Made by a program: the position numbers and the translations under genes
In this document: positions 1 to 6,286 of the stretch, piece by piece
How the letters are laid out: the number at the start of each line of letters is the position of its first letter
Position numbering within the stretch: position 1 is the first letter of the stretch
From: Chloroflexota bacterium
Lineage (GTDB): Bacteria; Chloroflexota; Limnocylindria; Limnocylindrales; CSP1-4
Reading direction: 5' to 3'
NCBI GenBank assembly: GCA_021812735.1
Contig: JAKAMV010000452.1
Coordinates: forward strand, 1 to 7,865
Length of the DNA stretch: 7,865 nt
Notes under the pieces: generated by a model
Seen by the model: only the letters and a program-made list of their open reading frames with translations
Database searches by the model: none
Told to the model about the DNA's origin: nothing

Positions 1-370
1 CCGACTAGGCGGCGGCGCGGGGGATCGCGGCGGCGCGCGGGAGGGCGGGGCGCGGGGGATCGCGGCGGCGCGGTGCCTGCCACGCAGCGCGACAACACCC
101 GGCGCGCGACGTGTGTGCGCGTGGCGTTGCGCCGAGCGGCGGACCTGAAGGTGCCGGGTCCCGCGCGTCGCTGGGTCCCGCGCGGCGCCGCCCCGTGCCA
201 TGCTGGGCGAGCGCGCCAACCGGACCCGCCCGCAGCGGCGACGGACGGGCCGCGGTGAACGGAGGGGCGATGCACGACAGGCGCCACGGCCCTCGCGCCA
301 TCCCGTTGCCACGGCAGGCCCGCGAGTCGCGCCGATGGGACCGGGGTGGCACGCCCGAGGCCGCCACGCC
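1..370. other. Upstream non-coding region with short GC-rich repeats
   Basis: I see no gene I can support here. Short open frames exist on both strands, but their translations are Arg/Ala/Pro-rich and resemble no family, as expected of random open frames in very GC-rich DNA. The region holds a spaced 24-base direct repeat at its left end (listed separately) and a 12-base direct repeat, gggtcccgcgcg, at 156-167 and 173-184. It presumably carries the promoter of the NERD-helicase gene, but no clear -35/-10 pair is visible. A GAGG at 357-360 lies ten bases before that gene's ATG and may be a weak ribosome binding site. Confidence 0.5.
14..72. repeat. Two copies of a 24-base GC-rich direct repeat, 35-base period
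   Basis: Bases 14-37 and 49-72 are identical, with an 11-base spacer. The core of each copy is a G5 run followed by ATCGCGGCGGCGCG. The tail of the unit (CGGCGGCGCGG) also appears just before the first copy at 10-20. The repeat lies outside any gene I can support. It could be the edge of a larger array beyond the window or a local slippage product. Confidence 0.6.
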
Positions 371-2152
371 ATGACCGCGGGACAGCTCGCCGAGCAGCGG
401 GTGCTCACGCGGCTTCGGACGGCCCTGCCGGCCCCGTTCACGGTCTACCCCAACGTCGCCTGGACGTGGAGCCCCGGGCCCGGGCGGCCGGCCCAGGAGG
501 GTGAGGCCGATCTCGTGATCGCCCACCCGGACCTGGGCATCCTGGTCCTCGAGGTCAAGGCTGGCATCCCGTCGCGCGACAGCCATGGCCGCTGGTTCCT
601 TGGTCCGGTGCTGCTGGACGAGTCGCCCTTTCGCCAGGCGGAGGACAATGTCCACGTCCTCGTGCGGTCGCTCGAGGCGCAGGCGGGCTGGCCGTCGGGC
701 CTGCGGCCCCTGTTCGGCCACGCGGTCGCGTTCCCGGACGCCGACCTGGCCAGCCTGCCGTCCGGGCACGTCCTCCTCGGCCCTGACGCGGACCGGCGGA
801 TCGTGCTCGACGCCCGGGCCCTCGAGGCCGACGCGAGCGCCCGCGCATTCGTCGAGCACGCCCTCGCCTTCTACGGCGCCGACGGGTCGCGCGCCGCGGG
901 CCTGGGCCCCGAGGCGTTGCGGGTGCTCGACGAGCTGTTGGCGCCGACGGCACGGCTCCGGCGTCTGGTCCGCGGCCGGATCGTGGACGACAGGCCCCTG
1001 CTGGTCTCGGCCACGCGCCAGCAGCGGGCGATCCTCGACCAGACCCGCGCGCGCCGGGTTGAGGTGATCGGCCCTGCCGGCTCGGGCAAGTCGATGCTCG
1101 CCGCGGAGAAGGCGCGACGGCTGGCCGCCGAGGGCTACCGCACGCTGCTGCTGTGCTACAACCAGCCGCTCGCCACCGCGACGGGCCGCGACCTCGCCGA
1201 CGCGGCCGAGGCCGCCGCGCGCATCGGCGGCGAGCTCGTGGTGGCAACCTTCCACCGGCTTGCCGAGGTGCTCGCCGTCCGGGCCGGCGTGCTGGCGCCG
1301 CACGGGCCGAGGCTCCCGCCGGGGTGGTTCGACGCCCTGCCGGGCGCCCTGGCCCAGGCGATCGACCGGCTGCCCGACGAGCGGTTCCACGCGGTGGTGG
1401 TGGACGAGGGGCAGGACTTCGACGCCGACTGGCTGCTGCTGGCCCAGCAGCTCCTCCGCGATCCCGACGAGGGCGTGCTGTGGGTGTTCCACGATCCGGG
1501 GCAGGCACTGCGGGGCCCCGACGTCGTCGGCCAGCTCGGCCTGCCGGTCTGCCAGTACCTGTTCCAGAACCTGCGCAACCCGGGACCGGTCGCGGCGCTG
1601 GCGGCTCGCTTCTACCGCGGGCCGGAGGCGGTGATCGGGCTGCGCGAGCTTGAGGAGGGGCCAGGCGGCGACGAGGGGCGGTGCGTCGTGGTGGAGGCCG
1701 AGCGCGGCCGCGCCACGGTCGAGGCGGTCCGCCGGGAGCTCCACCGGCTGCTCGCGGACGAGGGCGTGCGAGCCTGGGACGTGGCGGTGCTGTCCGGCGG
1801 GAGCGCCGCCCGGAGCGAGGTCTGGGCCTCTCGCCGCTTCGGCAACGCCACGCTCTGGAACGAGGCGCTCAACGTTGACGGGACCTCGCGGGGCCTGCCC
1901 CCCGAGGAGGTCCCCGACGACCCGGCCGAGAGCGGCGTCGTGCTGTTCGAGACGATTCGCCGGTTCAAGGGCCTCGAGCGTCCCGTGGTCGTCCTGTGCG
2001 AGCTGCCCACGGAGGGCGACCGGCTCGACCAGCTCCTCTACAGCGCCCTGACCCGCCCCACGACCCAGCTCGTGGTCATCGCGCCGCCGCCGATCGCCAG
2101 GCGCCTCCGCCCCGAGCGGCCCAACCGGGCCGGGGCGGGGACGGACTCCTGA
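371..2152 (+). CDS. NERD nuclease-domain / superfamily 1 helicase fusion protein
   Basis: 593 aa, apparently complete, predicted cytoplasmic. Residues about 7-125 form a NERD (nuclease-related) domain with the PD-(D/E)XK-type pattern: E45 and D47 in GEADLVI, E61 and K63 in LEVK, and Q89 in PFRQAEDN. From about residue 210 it is a UvrD/DUF2075-like SF1 ATPase: Q217/Q218, Walker A GPAGSGKS (234-241), a CYNQPLA motif, Walker B DEGQD (345-349), DPGQAL (375-380), NLRNP (400-404), FKGLE (532-536) and YSALTR (557-562) with arginine-finger candidate R562. All expected motifs are present, so it should be active. The family is taken to unwind or process DNA and cut it, in repair or phage defence; the substrate is unknown. 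The frame stays open back to an ATG at 200, which would add 57 Arg-rich residues unlike the family, so I chose 371. The stop is followed by a 249-base gap, so it is probably its own unit. Confidence 0.88.
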   Translation: MTAGQLAEQRVLTRLRTALPAPFTVYPNVAWTWSPGPGRPAQEGEADLVIAHPDLGILVLEVKAGIPSRDSHGRWFLGPVLLDESPFRQAEDNVHVLVRSLEAQAGWPSGLRPLFGHAVAFPDADLASLPSGHVLLGPDADRRIVLDARALEADASARAFVEHALAFYGADGSRAAGLGPEALRVLDELLAPTARLRRLVRGRIVDDRPLLVSATRQQRAILDQTRARRVEVIGPAGSGKSMLAAEKARRLAAEGYRTLLLCYNQPLATATGRDLADAAEAAARIGGELVVATFHRLAEVLAVRAGVLAPHGPRLPPGWFDALPGALAQAIDRLPDERFHAVVVDEGQDFDADWLLLAQQLLRDPDEGVLWVFHDPGQALRGPDVVGQLGLPVCQYLFQNLRNPGPVAALAARFYRGPEAVIGLRELEEGPGGDEGRCVVVEAERGRATVEAVRRELHRLLADEGVRAWDVAVLSGGSAARSEVWASRRFGNATLWNEALNVDGTSRGLPPEEVPDDPAESGVVLFETIRRFKGLERPVVVLCELPTEGDRLDQLLYSALTRPTTQLVVIAPPPIARRLRPERPNRAGAGTDS

Positions 2153-2171
2153 CAAGGCCCATCGGCGCCGA

Positions 2172-2189
2172 CGCCCCACCTGCGGGGCG
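2172..2189 (+). terminator. Weak GC hairpin after the NERD-helicase gene
   Basis: CGCCCC (2172-2177) and GGGGCG (2184-2189) can pair around a six-base loop, 19 bases past the TGA stop. No T-run follows, so it is not a canonical intrinsic terminator. Such T-less hairpins are common ends in very GC-rich genomes but are also frequent by chance. Confidence 0.25.
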
Positions 2190-2248
2190 AATGCGTCTAG
2201 GGCGGTTGGGGTCGGTCGCGCGGCGGGCCAAACGCTGCCACGAAGACT

Positions 2249-2268
2249 GGGTGAAGTTGCCTTCACCC
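2249..2268. promoter_or_regulatory. Perfect 20-base palindrome, candidate operator of the regulator-amidase unit
   Basis: GGGTGAAG (2249-2256) and CTTCACCC (2261-2268) are perfect inverted arms around TTGC. The site lies 133 bases before the regulator's GTG and 96 bases after the helicase stop. It is less GC-rich than its surroundings, has no T-run and sits far from the upstream stop, which favours a protein-binding site over a terminator. A TACGAT at 2295-2300 could be a -10 element; the palindrome would then cover the region just upstream of or overlapping -35. Rrf2 proteins bind palindromes as dimers and often regulate themselves, so the downstream gene product is the obvious candidate ligand. 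That binding is inference. Confidence 0.4.
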
Positions 2269-2401
2269 TGGGCACCGAACGCGCGGCCCCCTCCTACGAT
2301 CGAGTCATCGCGGTGGCGCGGCCCCCTCCGCGCGACCCGCGAAGCCGACGGCGCGCTCCGGGGTCGAGTTCGCCCGGGCGCCGGTACCTACGGACAACTG
2401 C

Positions 2402-3055
2402 GTGGCAATCCTAGGCGAGCGGACGATCTTGGCGGCGACCGCCCTGGCCATCCTCGAGGCGCGCGGCGAGCAGCCGACCGAACGCCTTGCCGTGCTCGTC
2501 GGTCAGCAGCCGGACGTGTTGCTCGATGCGCTCCTGCCGCTCGCCGCCGCCGGATGGGTGGGGCTCTCGGCCGACGGCGCGAGCGTTCGCTCCCGGCACC
2601 CGTCGCCAGCGCCCACGCTGCAGGAGGTCCTGGTCGTGGAGAGCGAGCGCGCGGTCGTGGACGACTGCGTGCTCCGGCCCGGAACCGCCTGCGGGGCGTT
2701 CGACGGGCCCTCGACCTGCGCCGGCCACGCCGACTGGACCGCGACCCTGGCCCAGAGCGCGCTCGCGGTGGTGCCTGTGGCGCTCGCGGTCGCCACGCTG
2801 GGGGCGCCGACGGGCGGCATCGGCGGCTCGCCGGTGCGACTCCGGTCAATCCTCGAACCGTGGGCGCCCGACGCCACCGAGGCCACCGGGCCGGTCGCGG
2901 CACTCGAGCCGGTGTCAGCACCTCGCCTGGTTCCCCCGCCAGAGGAGGCCCCAGCGCCCGGCCCAGCTTCGCTGCCCGGCCCGGCCCCGGCGCCGACGCC
3001 CGGCCCTGTTTCGGCGACGCCGGCGCTGGCTCCCGGCGGCGAGCCCGCACCGTGA
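2402..3055 (+). CDS. Divergent Rrf2-type transcriptional regulator with three cysteines and a Pro/Ala-rich tail
   Basis: 217 aa from a GTG start; no better start lies just upstream and there is no strong Shine-Dalgarno. Residues about 5-75 fit the Rrf2 winged-helix layout: a helical opening, a helix-turn-helix-like ERLAVLVGQQPDVLLDALLPL, then LAAAGWVGLSADG and PTLQEVLVVES. The usual Gly-Gly-Tyr wing is missing. C89-X7-C97-X8-C106, followed by a His/Trp helix (GHADW), matches the position of the [2Fe-2S]/[4Fe-4S] cysteines of IscR and NsrR, though the spacing is longer than IscR's. These suggest sensing of Fe-S status, oxygen or NO. Residues from about 135 form a low-complexity tail rich in Pro, Ala and Gly, absent from typical Rrf2 proteins (about 130-165 aa). 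The TGA stop overlaps the next gene's GTG by four bases, so the two are translationally coupled. The Rrf2 assignment rests on pattern, not alignment. Confidence 0.62.
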   Translation: MAILGERTILAATALAILEARGEQPTERLAVLVGQQPDVLLDALLPLAAAGWVGLSADGASVRSRHPSPAPTLQEVLVVESERAVVDDCVLRPGTACGAFDGPSTCAGHADWTATLAQSALAVVPVALAVATLGAPTGGIGGSPVRLRSILEPWAPDATEATGPVAALEPVSAPRLVPPPEEAPAPGPASLPGPAPAPTPGPVSATPALAPGGEPAP

Positions 3056-4767
3056 CGCCCGTCAGCCGCCGACAGGTCCTGGCCGCGGGGACCCTCGGCG
3101 CGCTCGCCGTGGGTGCGGGCGGGGCCGTCACGCACCTCGGGCTGCTCGGCCGAGTGGCGGGCGCCGCTCCCCGCCCGACGCCGCCGTCGCCCGCGGGCCC
3201 GACCCCCGCCGCGGGCGCCACTGTCGCCGCGCTGCCGGGTCCGCTCCCCTCCGGGCCGGTGCCCGGCGATCCGGTCCGGCGGGCCGTCTACCCCGTCGCG
3301 CTCGAGAACGCCCGGGTCGGCACGCCGGCCTGGGACGTGCGCGGGGAAGGCTACCCAGCGGTCGAGGGCTACCTGTCCACAACGTCGGCCGCCCCGGGCG
3401 ACGTCGTCACGCTCCACCTGGGACGCGGCCCGAGCTGGCAGGGCGACGGCCGGCTGACGGTGGAGTGGTACCGGCTCGGCTGGTACGGGGGCGCCGGCGC
3501 CCGCCTCGTGCGGACCGACCGGATCGACGCGGTCGCCGACGCCCCCACACCAACCCCCGACCCGGCAACCGGGGTCATCGTGGCCGGCTGGGCCCCGGCC
3601 CTGGAGTTCTCGATCGGCTCGGACTGGACGTCGGGCATGTACCTCGGCGTCCTGCGCCCGGGGACCGGCAACCCCGGGTACGTGCCGCTCGTCGTGCGGC
3701 CAGCGGCCGGCTCCGCCGACCCGGCGCCGGTCCTGTTCGTCAGCGCAGCCACCACCTGGCAGGCGTACAACGCCTGGGGCGGCAAGAGCCTGTACGACTC
3801 CCACTCCGCCGGCCCGGTCATGCCCTGGGGCTCGCACCGCGCCGCGGTCGTCAGCTTCGAGCGGCCGTACCGCTCCAACCAGGGCGCCGGCCTGCTGTTC
3901 GACTGGGAGCTCCAGTTCGTCCGCTGGCAGGAGCGCCGGCTGCGGGACGTCGAGTACGCGAGCGACGTGGACCTTCAGCTCCACCCGGAGGTCCTCGACG
4001 GGCGCCGGCTGATCCTGCTGGTCGGCCATCACGAGTACTGGTCGGGCCCGATGCGGGCGGCGGTCGAGACGGCCGTGGCCGCCGGCACGAACGTGGCGTT
4101 CCTGGGCGCGAACGACATGTACTGGCAGGTGCGGCTGGAGCCATCGTCCTCAGGCGACCCGGCGCGGCGTGTGACCTGCTACCGGCTGGCCCGCTTCGAC
4201 CCCGTGGCCGCCACCACCCCGTCGCTGGCGACCGTCCACTGGCGCGACCCGCTGCTCGGCCGGCCCGAGGCGGCGCTGATCGGCCAGATGTACGCCCACA
4301 TCGTGAAGCGGCCCGTGGACTGGGTGGTAGAGAACGGCAGCCACTGGATCTACGCCGGGACCGGCCTCCGGACCGGCGACCGCCTGACGAACCTCGTCGG
4401 CCAGGAGTACGACAGCGTGGGGGCCGGCGCGGCGCCGGCGAACGTGCAGCTGATCGCCCGGAGCCCGGTCGTCCCCAACCGCCCGGGCGACCTGCCGGAC
4501 GTCCACACCGCCACGGTCTACACGGCGCCGTCGGGCGCGACCGTCCTCTCGGCCGGCACGTTCCAGTGGTCGTGGGCGCTCGACTCGTTCGGCGGGCGCT
4601 CGTATCTGGGCGTTCGGACCCCGACGGACAAGCGGGTCGAGATCATGACCGCGAACCTGCTGACGCGACTCGGCGACGGCCCGGTCGTCGGCACCGCGCC
4701 GCGGCCGACGCCGGGGGGGCCGTCACCCGGCCCCCGAGACCCTAGCCGAAGACCGCCATTCTGGTGA
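3052..4767 (+). CDS. Tat-exported N,N-dimethylformamidase beta-subunit-like protein
   Basis: 571 aa from a GTG overlapping the upstream stop. This start places a twin-arginine motif (S5-R6-R7-Q8-V9-L10) and an Ala/Gly/Leu-rich stretch to about residue 39 at the N terminus, so export by Tat is likely, which suits a protein folded around a metal. A Pro-rich linker (about 40-79) precedes the folded part, which has family hallmarks: EGYLS near 105, WYRLGWYGG (139-147), WQAYNAWGG around Y239, RPY ending at Y273, GHHEYWS (325-331) and GANDMYW (352-358). In Paracoccus DMF amidase the iron is held by two Tyr and Glu521, with His519 and Asn547 nearby. Here H326/E328 and N354 keep the same 2- and 26-residue spacing; Y239 and Y273 are the likely Tyr ligands. 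It probably hydrolyses an amide outside the membrane; the substrate is unknown. No small alpha subunit is adjacent. The last 30 residues are a Pro-rich tail. Confidence 0.83.
   Translation: MTPVSRRQVLAAGTLGALAVGAGGAVTHLGLLGRVAGAAPRPTPPSPAGPTPAAGATVAALPGPLPSGPVPGDPVRRAVYPVALENARVGTPAWDVRGEGYPAVEGYLSTTSAAPGDVVTLHLGRGPSWQGDGRLTVEWYRLGWYGGAGARLVRTDRIDAVADAPTPTPDPATGVIVAGWAPALEFSIGSDWTSGMYLGVLRPGTGNPGYVPLVVRPAAGSADPAPVLFVSAATTWQAYNAWGGKSLYDSHSAGPVMPWGSHRAAVVSFERPYRSNQGAGLLFDWELQFVRWQERRLRDVEYASDVDLQLHPEVLDGRRLILLVGHHEYWSGPMRAAVETAVAAGTNVAFLGANDMYWQVRLEPSSSGDPARRVTCYRLARFDPVAATTPSLATVHWRDPLLGRPEAALIGQMYAHIVKRPVDWVVENGSHWIYAGTGLRTGDRLTNLVGQEYDSVGAGAAPANVQLIARSPVVPNRPGDLPDVHTATVYTAPSGATVLSAGTFQWSWALDSFGGRSYLGVRTPTDKRVEIMTANLLTRLGDGPVVGTAPRPTPGGPSPGPRDPSRRPPFW
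4715..4735. terminator. GC hairpin between the convergent amidase and MFS genes
   Basis: GGGGGCC (4715-4721) pairs with GGCCCCC (4729-4735) around a seven-base loop. It begins six bases past the MFS stop on the minus strand and lies inside the last codons of the amidase gene on the plus strand. No T-run follows on the minus strand. It is best placed to end the MFS transcript, or to act as a two-way roadblock for converging polymerases. It may also be only a by-product of Gly/Pro codons. Confidence 0.3.
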
Positions 4768-6061
4768 CGCGTGTCGGGCGGCGCAGCAGCATGGTCGCCA
4801 GCGCCGAGACGACCGCGGCCCCAGCCGCCAGCGTGAACGCGAAGCCCAGGCGGCTGTAGTCGCTGCCGACGATCGCGCCCACCAGCACCGGGCCGAGCGC
4901 GCCGCCCGCCGTGGAGCCCACGCCCCAGACGAGCGCGTTCGCGAGCGAGTTGCCGCCGCGGGGCACGTAGTCGCCCACCAGCGAGAGGAGCAGCGGGAAG
5001 CCGCTGAACGTGAAGAAGCCGAACGCGAACAGCCAGCCCTCCCCGGCCCAGCCGGAGCCCGAGACCGCGAGGTAGGCGAGGATCGTCGCCGCGGAGCCCA
5101 GCGAGGCCCCCGCCAGGACCCAGCGCTTGTCGAGCCGGTCCACGAGCAGGCCGAACAGCGGCTGGCCGATGACCGCGGCCGCGTACATGACGGTGACGGC
5201 GAGCCCGAGGTCGGACGAGACGCCGAGCCCCCGCTGGGTGGACAGGTACGTCGGGATCCAGGAGGCGATCCCCTGCGTGGCCACCGAGCGCAGGAAGGCG
5301 ACCCCGGTGAGCACCAGGATCCCGCTCGTCAGAACGTCCCTGGTCCCCGCGGGGCCGGACCGTGCCGGTGCGCTCGCGCCCGCGGAGGCAGGCGCGGCGG
5401 CCGCGGAGGCAGGCGCGGCGGCCGCGATCGGGGTCCCGGCTGCGGCCCCGTGCGTGGCGTGCGCTCGCGGTTGCGCCGGAGCCCGCGTGCCGAGCCAGAT
5501 CGCGAGCGCCGCCGCGAGGCCGACGACCGCGAACACAACCACCGATCCGTAGCCGGCGATCACGAGTGCCGCCACGAAGTACAGCGACGGGTAGAGGGCC
5601 CGTCCGAGGCTGCCGAGCGCGCCGTTGACGCCCAGCGCGAGGCCCAGGCTGCGGCCCTCGAAGGCGGCCTGCAGCAGCGACCCGCCCAGCGGGTGGTAGA
5701 ACGCGGCACCGGCGCCCGTCAGCACGGCTGCCGCGAGCAGCGTGCCGAGGAGGACCGGGCCCCCGGCCTGCATCAGCGCGACGTAGAACACCAGGAGCCC
5801 GGCAGAGAGGATCGCGAGCCCGATCCCCATCAGCGAGCCCGGCCGCCCGAGGCGGTCCGCGAGTCGCCCCACGAACAGGCTGAGGACCGCGGTGGACGCG
5901 TAGAAGGCGAGGAACAGCGCCGTGATGAACGTCGGCGAGACGTCGGGCCGGTGGGCCACGATGGCCGCCATGACCGGCACGAAGAAGACCGTGCCGTCGT
6001 TGATGAAGTGGCCCAGCGACGTGAGGGCGAGCCCGCGGCGGCGACCGATCTGCCGATCCAT
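4742..6061 (-). CDS. MFS transporter, fosmidomycin-resistance (Fsr)-like
   Basis: 439 aa integral membrane protein, probably a proton-coupled exporter with twelve helices in two halves. The frame stays open to 6259 but the upstream part is Arg/Pro-rich. The ATG at 6061 gives the family-like opening RRRGLALTSLGHFINDG and has AGGGA (6073-6077, minus strand) eleven bases before it. Visible marks are the loop 2-3 motif GRLADRLGR (65-73), FYHPLGG (121-127), which recalls the HP motif of Fsr-type carriers, and the second-half counterpart GLLVDRLDKRW. Between helices 6 and 7 is a long cytoplasmic linker (about 193-241) rich in Ala and Pro and containing a duplicated seven-residue unit AAAAPAS. The last 26 bases overlap the end of the converging amidase gene. 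The substrate cannot be told; drug or metabolite efflux is the family default. It lies 225 bases downstream of the YhaN-like gene on the same strand. Confidence 0.82.
   Translation of the reverse strand: MDRQIGRRRGLALTSLGHFINDGTVFFVPVMAAIVAHRPDVSPTFITALFLAFYASTAVLSLFVGRLADRLGRPGSLMGIGLAILSAGLLVFYVALMQAGGPVLLGTLLAAAVLTGAGAAFYHPLGGSLLQAAFEGRSLGLALGVNGALGSLGRALYPSLYFVAALVIAGYGSVVVFAVVGLAAALAIWLGTRAPAQPRAHATHGAAAGTPIAAAAPASAAAAPASAGASAPARSGPAGTRDVLTSGILVLTGVAFLRSVATQGIASWIPTYLSTQRGLGVSSDLGLAVTVMYAAAVIGQPLFGLLVDRLDKRWVLAGASLGSAATILAYLAVSGSGWAGEGWLFAFGFFTFSGFPLLLSLVGDYVPRGGNSLANALVWGVGSTAGGALGPVLVGAIVGSDYSRLGFAFTLAAGAAVVSALATMLLRRPTRVTRMAVFG
5380..5421 (-). repeat. 21-base tandem repeat, two copies, inside the MFS central linker
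   Basis: Bases 5380-5400 and 5401-5421 are identical, and the next five bases (CCGCG) begin a third copy. The unit is a multiple of three, so copy-number change keeps the frame. It encodes the repeated residues AAAAPAS in the cytoplasmic loop between the two halves of the transporter. Perfect identity at DNA level points to a recent duplication or slippage. Confidence 0.85.
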
Positions 6062-6122
6062 GCTGGTTGTGTTCCCTGCGGTCCGCTCGTGGTGCGTCCA
6101 GGGCGGCCCTCGTCGGCGTTGC

Positions 6123-6137
6123 GGGCGGGCGGGCGGG
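6123..6137 (+). other. Perfect G-quadruplex motif upstream of the MFS gene
   Basis: Four GGG runs separated by single C bases occupy 6123-6137 on the plus strand, the template strand for the MFS transcript. The motif starts 62 bases upstream of the MFS ATG within the 225-base gap (6062-6286). One-base loops give the most stable class of quadruplex. The rest of the gap is GC-rich, with a GGCTCG doublet followed by GGCCCGGGCC near 6261-6282, and I see no clear promoter hexamers. A role in transcription is possible but unproven; chance is a real alternative at this base composition. Confidence 0.5.
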
Positions 6138-6286
6138 TCCTGCGACGGCCGGGATGCCGGGCACCTCGGCGCCTGCGGGCGCGCCCCAAGCGTACCGGGG
6201 ATCACCGCGCTTCGCCCGCGCCGGCGCGGCCTGGGCGGCCCGCGGGGCGCGCCGGGCACGGGCTCGGGCTCGGGCCCGGGCCACAG

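Noticed and set aside
14..72. CRISPR array
   Set aside because: Only two copies with an 11-base spacer are present; no unique spacers of CRISPR length and no cas genes are seen.
200..370. N-terminal extension of the NERD-helicase to the ATG at 200
   Set aside because: It adds 57 Arg-rich residues with no family likeness; the NERD domain starts naturally just after the ATG at 371.
5..2275. A 756-residue open frame on the minus strand, opposite the NERD-helicase gene
   Set aside because: Its translation is Arg/Pro/Gly/Ala-rich with no recognisable domain, and it mirrors a plus-strand gene with complete motifs. Long antisense open frames are expected at this GC content.
1996..3051. In-frame upstream extension of the amidase-like gene to 1996
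   Set aside because: The extension overlaps the helicase and regulator genes and is low-complexity Arg/Ala sequence. The GTG at 3052 gives a proper Tat signal and a four-base overlap with the regulator.
6062..6259. N-terminal extension of the MFS protein to 6259
   Set aside because: The added residues are Arg/Pro-rich, and the ATG at 6061 has a ribosome binding site and a family-like N terminus.
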